Assembly (NCBI GenBank): GCA_014238195.1
Contig: JABABO010000182.1
Location: 1 to 11,709 of the forward strand
DNA from: Kordiimonadaceae bacterium
GTDB taxonomy: Bacteria; Pseudomonadota; Alphaproteobacteria; Sphingomonadales; Kordiimonadaceae
DNA length: 11,709 nt
Direction of reading: 5' to 3'
Under the pieces are notes generated by a model. It worked only from the letters and a program-made list of their open reading frames with translations, searched no databases and had not been told where the DNA came from. Positions 1 to 7,092 of the stretch are shown here, in pieces. The first letter of the stretch is position 1, and each line of letters opens with the position of its first letter. Made by a program: the position numbers and the translations under genes.

Positions 1-113
1 ACATCACCCCGCACCCCGTGGGTTCCCCTTAAAGCCCCGACACAGATCCAGTCCCCACTAATCCCTTGGGCTTCACGGTCACTGACAGGCTTATGTTGCT
101 GGTTCTCGTTCAT
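1..113 (-). CDS. rimM: 16S rRNA processing protein RimM, N-terminal fragment
   Basis: Reading leftward from an ATG at 113, 37 codons are present before the window ends, so only the N-terminus is visible. After a variable lead of about 20 residues comes DWICVGALRGTHGVRGDV. This matches the opening of the RimM barrel domain, whose usual form is a V-G-x-(I/L)-x-G-x-H-G-x-(R/K)-G pattern. RimM binds ribosomal protein S19 in the 30S head and helps mature 16S rRNA. It starts 32 bp after the rpsP stop, and the order ffh-rpsP-rimM is the standard alphaproteobacterial operon, normally continuing into trmD and rplS outside this window. No strong ribosome-binding site precedes the ATG, so the exact start is less certain than the identity. 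Identity rests on motif plus context. Confidence 0.88.
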   Translation of the reverse strand, partial: MNENQQHKPVSDREAQGISGDWICVGALRGTHGVRGD

Positions 114-145
114 TGCAGGCCAATCGCAGTAAAGCAATCAAACTT

Positions 146-574
146 CTACTCAGCTGCTGTTTCCTTGGTTGCGTCTTCTGCCGGTGCGTCTTCTGCTGGT
201 GCTGGTGCTGCGGCTTCTTTTGCAGCGTCTGCAAGGGCCTCTGCTTTTTCGCGGCGTTCTTCAGCGCGGTCGAGCGCTTTTTGCCCAGGCTTAGCTTTGT
301 TGAGGTTAGAGCGTTTCTTTGCTTCCAACACACCTGCTGCTTCAAGCATACGTGAAACACGGTCAGAAGGTTTAGCGCCTTCGCTCAGCCATGCTTTCAC
401 TCGGTCAGCGTCTAACTTCACACGGTTATCATCATCTTTGGCAAGCATAGGGTTGTATGTACCCACTTTTTCAATATAGCGACCATCACGGGGAGAGCGC
501 GAATCAGCTACAACAATACGGTAATAAGGACGTTTTTTTGCACCGCCACGGGCCAAACGAATTGATACAGACAT
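146..574 (-). CDS. rpsP: 30S ribosomal protein S16
   Basis: This 142-residue protein begins MSVSIRLARGGAKKRPYY, the hallmark S16 N-terminus. It continues with the conserved R-I-V-V-A-D-S-R-S-P-R-D-G-R-Y-I-E-K-V-G-T-Y-N-P block at about residues 18-41. S16 is a primary 16S rRNA-binding protein needed for assembly of the 30S body. The core ends near residue 80, roughly the whole length of E. coli S16. The remaining ~60 residues are a charged, probably disordered A/E/K/P tail, a common alphaproteobacterial trait. I chose the ATG at 574 over an in-frame ATG at 607 because a clear AAGGAA ribosome-binding site lies just upstream of 574 and the S16 fold starts there. It lies 63 bp downstream of ffh, probably in one operon with ffh and rimM. 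The stop is TAG. Confidence 0.97.
   Translation of the reverse strand: MSVSIRLARGGAKKRPYYRIVVADSRSPRDGRYIEKVGTYNPMLAKDDDNRVKLDADRVKAWLSEGAKPSDRVSRMLEAAGVLEAKKRSNLNKAKPGQKALDRAEERREKAEALADAAKEAAAPAPAEDAPAEDATKETAAE
171..200 (-). repeat. Tandem 15-bp repeat in the S16 tail
   Basis: Two adjacent 15-bp units (171-185 and 186-200) differ at one base. They encode the repeated Pro-Ala-Glu-Asp-Ala near the S16 C-terminus. They lie outside the conserved fold and probably arose by slippage within a low-complexity coding tail. Confidence 0.75.
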
Positions 575-637
575 TTTATTTTCCTTTTCTGAACTGGCTT
601 TTGCCAATTTTGTAAGTTTAGTAATTAATAGTAAAAG

Positions 638-2071
638 TTATTTATTAAAGCCTGGGGGAAGCACACCGCCGCCCAAGCCGCCCAGACCACTAGGGCCATT
701 AGGGGGGCCAGCTGGTCCCATTAAATTGCCCCCCATTAAATGGGAAAGATCGGGCATCTTGCCGCCCTTGCCCATTTTCGTCATTTTTTTCATCATCTTG
801 GCCATTTGCATATGCATTTTCAAAAGCTTATTGACCTCTTGCACGCTGGTACCAGATCCAGCAGCAATCCGCTTTTTCCGACTTGCATTAATCATTTTGG
901 GGTGTGTGCGTTCGCTCATGGTCATACTGCAAATGATGGCTTCTTGATGCTTGAAAATATTATCATCCATTTGCTGGCCTTGCATGGCTTGCTTGATTTT
1001 TCCCATACCCGGCAACATACCAAGTACGCCTTTCATGCCACCCATTTTTGACATTTGTCGTAACTGACCGCGTAAGTCATCTAGATCAAATTCGCCTTTA
1101 GCCATTTTTTTGGCTAGTTTTTCAGCGTCTTCTTTTTCGATTGTTTCAGCCGCTTTTTCGACAAGGCTAACGACATCACCCATACCTAAAATTCGGCTCG
1201 CAACGCGTTCGGGATGGAAATCCTCTAGGGCATCCATTTTTTCGCCGAAGCCAGCAAGCTTGATCGGTTTGCCTGTGACAGCTCGCATCGACAAAGCAGC
1301 ACCGCCGCGACCATCGCCGTCCATCCGTGTCAGTGCAACACCTGTAATCCCGACTTGACCGTCAAATTCTTTGGCAACATTAACAGCGTCTTGACCCGTT
1401 AAACTATCGGCAACCAAAAGCGTCTCTAGCGGGTTTGCCACATCGCGCACTGCTTTAACTTCTGCCATCAGTGCGTCATCAAGATGCATGCGACCTGCTG
1501 TATCTAAAATAAGGACATCAAAACCTTGCAGCTTAGACGCTTCAACGGCGCGTTTAGCTATTTGAACAGGGTGTTGGCCTTCAATAATCGGCAGTGTTTT
1601 AACGCCGATTTGTTCCCCCAGAACGCGTAATTGTTCCTGAGCCGCTGGGCGGCGGACATCAAGCGACGCCATTAAAACCTTTTTCTTATCTTTTTCGGTT
1701 AAGCGCTTGGCAATTTTAGCGGAAATCGTGGTTTTACCAGACCCTTGCAAGCCGACCATCATGATGGCAACAGGCGGCAGACCAATAGTATTAATCCCGA
1801 CGTGTTCACTACCCAGCATCGCAACCATTTCATCATTGACGATTTTGATCACCATTTGTCCAGGCGTGACGGATTTTAGAACATTTTGTCCAATGGCTTT
1901 TTCTTTCACCGATTTGATGAAATCTTTCACGACCGAGAGGGCAACATCCGCTTCAAGAAGCGCAACACGCACTTCACGTAGCGCATCGTTAACATCCGAT
2001 TCTTTAAGGGCACCACGGCGCTTAAGTCCGTCGAAAATACCGCTTAGGCGATCTGATAAGCTATCAAACAT
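638..2071 (-). CDS. ffh: Signal recognition particle GTPase Ffh (SRP54)
   Basis: Ffh is the protein subunit of the bacterial signal recognition particle. With 4.5S RNA it recognises signal sequences on nascent membrane proteins and delivers the ribosomes to FtsY. The 477 residues show the full layout. The helical N domain is at about 1-90. The G domain carries the P-loop GLQGSGKTT at 107-115, DVRRPAA at 138-144, DTAGR at 190-194, TRMDGDGRGG at 248-257 and GFGEK at 274-278. The methionine-rich M domain starts near 325, with the RNA-binding segment SMTMSER...SRKKRIAAGSG at about 382-407. It ends in a flexible Gly/Pro/Met tail. The length is usual for the family (450-520). The ATG at 2071 has only a weak ribosome-binding site, but the protein begins at the conserved MFDSLSDRL. 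It is the first gene of the ffh-rpsP-rimM group, and a terminator-like hairpin lies 56 bp before the start. Confidence 0.97.
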   Translation of the reverse strand: MFDSLSDRLSGIFDGLKRRGALKESDVNDALREVRVALLEADVALSVVKDFIKSVKEKAIGQNVLKSVTPGQMVIKIVNDEMVAMLGSEHVGINTIGLPPVAIMMVGLQGSGKTTISAKIAKRLTEKDKKKVLMASLDVRRPAAQEQLRVLGEQIGVKTLPIIEGQHPVQIAKRAVEASKLQGFDVLILDTAGRMHLDDALMAEVKAVRDVANPLETLLVADSLTGQDAVNVAKEFDGQVGITGVALTRMDGDGRGGAALSMRAVTGKPIKLAGFGEKMDALEDFHPERVASRILGMGDVVSLVEKAAETIEKEDAEKLAKKMAKGEFDLDDLRGQLRQMSKMGGMKGVLGMLPGMGKIKQAMQGQQMDDNIFKHQEAIICSMTMSERTHPKMINASRKKRIAAGSGTSVQEVNKLLKMHMQMAKMMKKMTKMGKGGKMPDLSHLMGGNLMGPAGPPNGPSGLGGLGGGVLPPGFNK

Positions 2072-2127
2072 ATGTTGACCAATCTTTGATCATCGTTAAA
2101 AACCAATTTCCTTCAAAGCTTTATGAC

Positions 2128-2168
2128 AAAACACAAAAACACCAGTGGGCGAAACTCGCTGACTGGTG
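2128..2168 (-). terminator. Rho-independent terminator ahead of ffh
   Basis: Read on the minus strand, CACCAGT (2168-2162) pairs perfectly with ACTGGTG (2146-2140). An inner GCGA/TCGC stem closes on a three-base loop. A T-rich tract, TTTTTGTGTTTT, follows at once. This is a classic intrinsic terminator shape. It lies 3' of the hybrid kinase gene and 5' of ffh, so it may end kinase transcription, attenuate ffh, or end a short RNA started from the promoter-like element at 2232-2260. Confidence 0.75.
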
Positions 2169-2231
2169 GGCACCCTGAACATAACAGGCTAGGGCGCAGG
2201 TAAAGTGTCATTCCTTTGCGGAAGTTGGGGC

Positions 2232-2260
2232 TTGGTACTCCTGTAATATTCCCGTGTCAA
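2232..2260 (-). promoter_or_regulatory. Putative sigma-70 promoter upstream of ffh
   Basis: On the minus strand a perfect TTGACA (2260-2255) is followed, after a 17-bp spacer, by TACCAA (2237-2232). This is only a partial -10 match (3 of 6). The -35 box with its preceding C fits the CTTGAC form favoured in alphaproteobacteria. It is the best promoter candidate between the kinase stop and ffh, but a start near 2225 would place the terminator hairpin inside the leader. The rest of the 2072-2303 gap shows no further gene. Confidence 0.45.
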
Positions 2261-2303
2261 GCTTTTCAGCAACTCACAGCCATCAGAGTAAAGAAATCTG
2301 AGT

Positions 2304-4154
2304 TCATGATTTATCACCAAGGCATACCGTTAGAGCTGTATATAGTTCTTCACGGTTAATGGGTTTGCCGATCACATCAAACATTCCCAGTGATTCATAA
2401 CGTTTAACATCGCTCAGTATTGTATTAGCCGTCAGTGCTATTACGGGCGTTTGCGCTTTTTTACCGCCTAAAGCTTTTATCTGTTTGAACGCATCTTCGC
2501 CGCCCATCTCAGGCATTTGAATATCCATCAATATCACATCAAAATCACTCGTGTCTGTTTTAACAGTCTCCACAGCCTGAAAGCCGTTATCCACGCATAT
2601 GACGTCCCAATCATCACGTTTGAGAAATTTCTTAATCAACATTATATTCACGGGATTGTCTTCGGCAATCAAGATGCGAAGGTTTGGCGGACAGGCCTCT
2701 AGCGCGCTTTTTGCGTCAAATCGATCGACAGTAGGGATTTGTTGTGCAGCAATTTCAAGGGTTATATGTAGTGTGAAGCAAGACCCTTTGCCAATTTCTG
2801 ATTCAACTGAAATATATCCGTCCATCAAACGTGCTAGGTCTTGGCTAATCGCTAGGCCTAGGCCGGTACCCACATGGCGACGAGTAGCACTGGTGTCCAA
2901 TTGTTCGAACCGTTTGAATAAATGCTTTAGATTATCTGGTGCTATCCCTGGCCCTGTGTCGCGAACAAAAAAATCAAAAACTATGTGATTTTGCTTTTTC
3001 ACCGCATGGATGCCAGCTGTAATCCGCCCCTCGTTGGTAAACTTGATGGCATTACCAATAATATTAAGCAAAATTTGCCCTATTCGCGTGGAATCACCAT
3101 TTACAATGAATATTTCTTCAGGAAATTCTAGTTCGGTGATCAGGTTTTTACCCGCGGCTTCTATCTGTAAAACTTCAACGATAACCCCAACAAGTTCCTT
3201 TGGATTAAACGCCCTGATATCTAAGTCTAACTTGCCTGCTTCTAATTTAGAAAAATCTAAAACATCATTTATAATGCGCAGTAACCCTCTGGCACTTAAC
3301 CATGCTGTACGGGCTAATTTAGCTTGTTCGGGCGATAGATCAGTTTCTTGCAATATTTCCAACATGCCAATTACACCCGTTAAGGGTGTCCTTAATTCAT
3401 GGGTGGTATTTGCTAAAAATTGACCTTTGGTTTCATTCGCCATATTAGCAAGCTGGGCTTTTTCCTCAGCCTCGGCTTTTTTTTCTACTATTTGTCTATT
3501 AAGCTGCTTTAACTGTGCGGAACGCTTTTTTTCCGCAATGGTTAACTCAATTTGACGGCGAATGGTAAAATATCTTTGCATAAAAGAAATGCTGGCGACG
3601 GCAACAGCGCCTACAAGCAAAAAAGCAAAATGCGCTGTAAAAGGACCTTCCAAGACAAAAAGGCACGTTATGAACATCATCACACTCAGTGTTGATACAA
3701 ATAAATAAACCTGCGGCGAAATCACCATCAAGCCAAAAGCAAACACGGCTAGCGCACCATTGGTTAAGTGGATTTGATCGGGGATAAGCCAAATGTGGTA
3801 ATAGGTATTAAAAAGGCCAATTAAACCCAGCGGAATAAAACTAATATGGTAATAGCGCGGCCTGACCCAGCCTTTATGCAAAACCCAGCGACAAAATAAA
3901 AAAAATAAACTGCTAGAGCCTGCCACTGCTGATAATATGACACCATTTTCGCCAGCAATGACAAAGGGGTGCATTAGGGCTAAAAAGCCATAATACCCAA
4001 AAAGCGCCCATAAAATTATCCTGAGATGCTTGCTGTACATTATCAGCATCAAAATATCTGTGCGTAACTCTGCTATACGCCCCTGATTAACGACGGGCCG
4101 TGTTTGGTGGATTGGCGATTTAGGTAAATTAGTCAGAATATCCCCAATCATCAT
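2304..4154 (-). CDS. Membrane-bound hybrid sensor histidine kinase with receiver domain
   Basis: This 616-residue two-component sensor has its own receiver. About six hydrophobic segments (roughly 43-66, 70-93, 103-124, 131-149, 151-170, 173-193) form a membrane sensor region I cannot assign to a named family. A charged, probably coiled-coil linker (200-240) leads to a DHp domain with the phosphoacceptor His252 in THELRTPL. The ATPase domain has intact N (Asn364/Asn368), G1 (DTGPG, 399-403) and G2 (GTGLGLAI, 429-436) boxes. The C-terminal receiver (about 492-612) has the acidic pair Glu498/Asp499, phosphoacceptor Asp544, Thr575 and Lys597. All catalytic residues are present, so it should autophosphorylate and pass phosphate to its own receiver. 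No Hpt or response-regulator gene lies beside it, so its partner is probably elsewhere. Two adjacent ATGs (4154, 4151) lack a clear ribosome-binding site, and a downstream start is possible. It is divergent from ahcY. The signal sensed is unknown. Confidence 0.9.
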   Translation of the reverse strand: MMIGDILTNLPKSPIHQTRPVVNQGRIAELRTDILMLIMYSKHLRIILWALFGYYGFLALMHPFVIAGENGVILSAVAGSSSLFFLFCRWVLHKGWVRPRYYHISFIPLGLIGLFNTYYHIWLIPDQIHLTNGALAVFAFGLMVISPQVYLFVSTLSVMMFITCLFVLEGPFTAHFAFLLVGAVAVASISFMQRYFTIRRQIELTIAEKKRSAQLKQLNRQIVEKKAEAEEKAQLANMANETKGQFLANTTHELRTPLTGVIGMLEILQETDLSPEQAKLARTAWLSARGLLRIINDVLDFSKLEAGKLDLDIRAFNPKELVGVIVEVLQIEAAGKNLITELEFPEEIFIVNGDSTRIGQILLNIIGNAIKFTNEGRITAGIHAVKKQNHIVFDFFVRDTGPGIAPDNLKHLFKRFEQLDTSATRRHVGTGLGLAISQDLARLMDGYISVESEIGKGSCFTLHITLEIAAQQIPTVDRFDAKSALEACPPNLRILIAEDNPVNIMLIKKFLKRDDWDVICVDNGFQAVETVKTDTSDFDVILMDIQMPEMGGEDAFKQIKALGGKKAQTPVIALTANTILSDVKRYESLGMFDVIGKPINREELYTALTVCLGDKS

Positions 4155-4471
4155 TTAAAACAATTTGTGTCTGAATAGGTACAATCAATCTTAACATACT
4201 ATACTCAATATAAAAAGGTTATTTTAAATCATAAAATATAGTAATAATTTAATATAATCTGGTATAATAATATAATAAATTGTAATGGTCATCATCTATT
4301 GAGAAGGTCTAAAAATCTGTACTAATTCTGCTGTAAATGACATTGCAAATGTGCACAGACAGTTCCGTAAATGGACTAAAAAAACGCATTTCCCAACACA
4401 AACAGTCTAACGCAGAGTCATGAACGCCCTTTACTCAATGGCTTCTTTTTTTAATATTAGTAATTTGTTAT

Positions 4472-4500
4472 ATAAAGAATTCTTTATTTATTAATAAATA
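4472..4500. repeat. Two overlapping perfect 16-bp palindromes
   Basis: ATAAAGAATTCTTTAT (4472-4487) and TATTTATTAATAAATA (4485-4500) are each perfect dyads and share three bases. A -10-like TTATAA follows at 4505-4510. Back-to-back perfect dyads 128-156 bp ahead of ahcY suggest tandem operator sites for a dimeric regulator. AT-rich DNA also throws up palindromes by chance, and I do not recognise the motif as that of a known regulator. Confidence 0.45.
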
Positions 4501-4536
4501 GCTGTTATAAGCCTTTCACAAATGATGCACCTAAGT

Positions 4537-4606
4537 GTATCACGATCGCAAAACCCCTGATTACAAGCATTGGAATGGTTCGTCCATGTCATCCGGGGGT
4601 AGATGA
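4537..4606 (+). promoter_or_regulatory. Possible structured 5' leader of the ahcY-metK operon
   Basis: Several mutually exclusive pairings can be drawn in the last 90 bases before ahcY. ACCCC (4553-4557) can pair with GGGGT (4596-4600), helped by TGA (4558-4560) with TCA (4589-4591). TCATC (4589-4593) can instead pair with GATGA (4602-4606). A small ATGG/CCAT hairpin (4575-4587) sits inside. Competing helices next to the ribosome-binding site are what a translational switch would show. The sequence does not match any S-adenosylmethionine or S-adenosylhomocysteine riboswitch consensus I can recall, so this is structural inference only. Confidence 0.3.
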
Positions 4607-4612
4607 TAAATT

Positions 4613-4620
4613 AAGAAGGA
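4613..4620 (+). promoter_or_regulatory. Ribosome-binding site of ahcY
   Basis: AAGAAGGA lies seven bases before the ATG at 4628. This strong Shine-Dalgarno match fixes the ahcY start. Confidence 0.8.
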
Positions 4621-4627
4621 TCACCTG

Positions 4628-5914
4628 ATGACCGATTTTAAAGTTGCCGATATCAGCCTTGCGGACTGGGGCCGCAAAGAAATTAATATCGCTGAAACTG
4701 AAATGCCTGGCTTGATGGCACTGCGCGATGAATTTGGTGTGCGCAAGCCGCTTGCTGGTGCGCGGATTGCGGGGTGCCTGCATATGACCATTCAAACGGC
4801 AGTGCTGATTGAAACATTGATAGCGCTTGGTGCAACTGTGCGCTGGTCATCATGCAATATTTTTTCCACGCAGGACCAAGCTGCCGCAGCGATGGCTGCA
4901 GTAGGTATTCCGGTATTTGCATGGAAAGGCGAAACCGAAGACGAGGCAGAATGGTGCATTCATCAAACGATTAAAGGCCCTGATAGTTGGACACCTAATA
5001 TGATTTTGGATGATGGCGGGGATCTGACAGTCATGATGCATCAGGATTACCCCGATCTGATGGCTGATGTACGTGGAATCAGTGAAGAAACCACAACAGG
5101 TGTGATGCGTCTTTATGAAATGGCGAAAGAAGGCCGTTTGGCTGTGCCTGCGATCAACGTGAATGACAGTGTAACAAAATCAAAATTTGATAATTTATAT
5201 GGCTGCCGCGAATCACTCGTTGATGGTATAAAACGGGCAACTGACGTTATGCTTGCGGGTAAAATTGCCGTTGTTTGTGGATTTGGTGATGTGGGCAAAG
5301 GATCAGCTGAGAGCTTACGCAGCCAAGGTGCCCGTGTGCAGGTCACGGAAATTGATCCCATATGCGCTTTGCAAGCTGCCATGCAGGGTTACGAAGTTGT
5401 CACGATGGAACAAGCCGCCAGTGTGGGTGATATTTTTGTCACTGCGACAGGTAACAAGGATGTCATTACGCTTGATCACATGCGGGCGATGAAAGACCGC
5501 GCCATTGTTTGTAATATTGGTCACTTTGATAGTGAAATTCAAATCGCTTCCCTGGAAAACTACGCTTGGGAAGAAGTAAAGCCACAGGTGGACGAAGTTG
5601 TTTTCCCTGATGGTAAGCGTTTAATCGTGCTCGCTAGAGGGCGTTTGGTGAACCTTGGTTGTGCCACTGGGCATCCTTCATTTGTCATGTCAGCAAGCTT
5701 CACAAACCAGGTCTTGGCTCAGATCGAATTGTGGGAAAATTATAAAAACTATGATGTGAATGTTTTTGTTTTGCCAAAGCATTTGGATGAGAAAGTCGCC
5801 AACCTGCATCTTGCACGCTTAGGTGCGACGTTGACAGACCTAACGACGGATCAAGCACAGTATCTGGGGCTTGATGTAGCGGGTCCATTTAAGCCTGAAC
5901 ATTATCGTTACTAA
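4628..5914 (+). CDS. ahcY: Adenosylhomocysteinase (S-adenosyl-L-homocysteine hydrolase)
   Basis: AhcY splits S-adenosylhomocysteine, the inhibitory product of methyl transfer, into adenosine and homocysteine using tightly bound NAD+. The 428 residues carry the substrate segment HMTIQTAVL (from His52) and LDDGGD (126-131). They also carry EETTTG with Glu154 and the catalytic set Lys184, Asp188, Asn189 and Cys193 in KSKFDNLYGC. The Rossmann motif GFGDVGKG is at 218-225, His299 is in NIGHFD, His349 is in GHPSF, and the C-terminal Lys422/Tyr426 of FKPEHYRY completes the neighbouring subunit's NAD site. These map onto the human enzyme with a constant shift of about 2-4 residues. It is shorter than many alphaproteobacterial homologues (about 460-475), matching forms without the ~40-residue insertion. 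It is followed 11 bp later by metK, so both genes very likely form one operon. The cytosolic enzyme is expected to be a tetramer. Confidence 0.97.
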   Translation: MTDFKVADISLADWGRKEINIAETEMPGLMALRDEFGVRKPLAGARIAGCLHMTIQTAVLIETLIALGATVRWSSCNIFSTQDQAAAAMAAVGIPVFAWKGETEDEAEWCIHQTIKGPDSWTPNMILDDGGDLTVMMHQDYPDLMADVRGISEETTTGVMRLYEMAKEGRLAVPAINVNDSVTKSKFDNLYGCRESLVDGIKRATDVMLAGKIAVVCGFGDVGKGSAESLRSQGARVQVTEIDPICALQAAMQGYEVVTMEQAASVGDIFVTATGNKDVITLDHMRAMKDRAIVCNIGHFDSEIQIASLENYAWEEVKPQVDEVVFPDGKRLIVLARGRLVNLGCATGHPSFVMSASFTNQVLAQIELWENYKNYDVNVFVLPKHLDEKVANLHLARLGATLTDLTTDQAQYLGLDVAGPFKPEHYRY

Positions 5915-5925
5915 AGGGACAGGAT

Positions 5926-7092
5926 ATGAGCGAATATCTTTTTACAAGCGAATCGGTTTCCGAAGGACATCCTGATAAAGTTTCTGATCGCATTTCGGAT
6001 GAAATTGTTGATCTTTACCTAGCCGCAGACCCATTAGCACGGGTTGCAGCCGAAACATTGGTGACAACAAATAAAATTATTGTGGCTGGCGAAGTTCGTG
6101 GCCCTGATAGTGTTACGCCTGCAATAATCGAAGATGCTGCTCGCAAGGCGGTAAAAGACATAGGCTACGAGCAAGAAGGCTTTCACTGGGAAAAGGCATC
6201 GTTTGAAAATCACTTGCATGCGCAAAGCGTTGATATCGCTGTTGGTGTTGATGCGCATGATAAGAAAGATGAAGGTGCTGGTGATCAAGGGATTATGTTT
6301 GGCTATGCCTGTACAGAAACTAAAAACCTGATGCCCGCGCCCATAGATTTTTCGCATCGGATTTTGAAATCACTCGCGGCAGAGCGTCATGCTAACGTCA
6401 ATAGTATCCTTGAACCCGATAGCAAGAGCCAAGTCACACTGCGTTATAAGGACGGTGTACCAGTAGGGGCGACCAGTGTTGTTGTGTCAACGCAGCATAA
6501 AGCAGGGGTTAATCAAGATGATCTGCGTGAACTTGTGCGCGGGCATGTGGAAAAAATATTGCCCGAAGGTTGGATGTGCCCTGAGAAGGAATTTTATGTC
6601 AACCCAACGGGTATTTTCGAAATTGGTGGGCCGGACGGCGACTGCGGACTAACAGGGCGTAAAATTATTGTCGATACATACGGTGGTGCAGCACCACACG
6701 GGGGTGGCGCTTTTTCGGGTAAAGACCCAACGAAAGTGGATCGCTCAGCCGCTTATGCCAGTCGTTACCTTGCAAAAAATGTTGTTGCGGCAGGGCTTAG
6801 CAGTAATTGTACAATTCAGCTTGCTTATGCAATTGGGGTTTCTAAGCCTTTATCTGTTTATGTTGATCTATGGAGTGATGCGCAAGTTGATCCGCATCAT
6901 GTTGCTGATGTTTTGCAACAACTGGTCGATCTAAGCCCACGCGGCATTCGTGAGCACCTTGGCCTGTCGCGCCCCATTTATGCACGCACAGCTGCTTATG
7001 GTCATTTTGGTCGTGATACATCAGAAGATGGCGGTTTTTCTTGGGAACGCACAGATTTAGCAGATCGGTTGAAAGCTGCCTTTGGGGCTTAA
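5926..7092 (+). CDS. metK: S-adenosylmethionine synthetase (methionine adenosyltransferase)
   Basis: MetK makes S-adenosylmethionine from methionine and ATP, releasing phosphate and pyrophosphate. The 388-residue length is typical. The N-terminus FTSESVSEGHPDKVSDRISD holds the active-site His15 and Asp17. GAGDQGIMFGYACTET spans about 117-132, Lys167 lies in the central domain, and Arg245/Lys246 are in GRKIIVDTYGG. The phosphate-binding loop GGGAFSGKDPTKVD (259-272) supplies Lys266, Lys270 and Asp272. All of these match E. coli MetK after a one- or two-residue shift. An AAAGGG ribosome-binding site overlapping the ahcY stop supports the ATG at 5926. With ahcY it forms a methyl-cycle operon: one gene makes the methyl donor and the other removes the spent product. 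Confidence 0.98.
   Translation: MSEYLFTSESVSEGHPDKVSDRISDEIVDLYLAADPLARVAAETLVTTNKIIVAGEVRGPDSVTPAIIEDAARKAVKDIGYEQEGFHWEKASFENHLHAQSVDIAVGVDAHDKKDEGAGDQGIMFGYACTETKNLMPAPIDFSHRILKSLAAERHANVNSILEPDSKSQVTLRYKDGVPVGATSVVVSTQHKAGVNQDDLRELVRGHVEKILPEGWMCPEKEFYVNPTGIFEIGGPDGDCGLTGRKIIVDTYGGAAPHGGGAFSGKDPTKVDRSAAYASRYLAKNVVAAGLSSNCTIQLAYAIGVSKPLSVYVDLWSDAQVDPHHVADVLQQLVDLSPRGIREHLGLSRPIYARTAAYGHFGRDTSEDGGFSWERTDLADRLKAAFGA

Larger units (their letters stand above)
4155..4627. other. Divergent AT-rich intergenic region, hybrid kinase / ahcY
   Basis: No convincing protein or tRNA is visible in these 473 bp. The section from 4160 to about 4300 is extremely AT-rich, with repeated TATAAT-like hexamers (for example 4263-4268). 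Several could act as -10 boxes in either direction, but I find no good TTGACA at matching spacing. A weak hairpin (about 4422-4445) followed by seven Ts at 4446-4452 resembles a poor plus-strand terminator. The right end holds two palindromes (4472-4500) and a possibly folded leader (4537-4606), listed separately. The region must contain the promoters of both divergent transcripts. Confidence 0.6.

Noticed and set aside
66..479. Plus-strand open frames across rpsP and ffh (for example 66-479, 740-1051, 1707-2078)
   Set aside because: They are antisense to strongly conserved genes, have no ribosome-binding sites and give low-complexity or unrecognisable proteins.
2100..2280. 4.5S SRP RNA gene beside ffh
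   Set aside because: Neither strand contains the conserved GGAAGNAGCA-type tetraloop region or the matching helix, so the gap is not called ffs.
4560..4580. CATTGGA upstream of ahcY resembling the AUUGGAGCA end of the SAM/SAH riboswitch
   Set aside because: The required preceding stem and the loop bases that pair with this element are not present, and it lies too far from the start codon to serve as the ribosome-binding site as that class demands.
4616..4626. AAGGATCACCT before ahcY looks like the 3' end of 16S rRNA
   Set aside because: Only about ten bases match, with no other rRNA sequence nearby. The AAGGA part is simply the Shine-Dalgarno site and the rest is probably chance.
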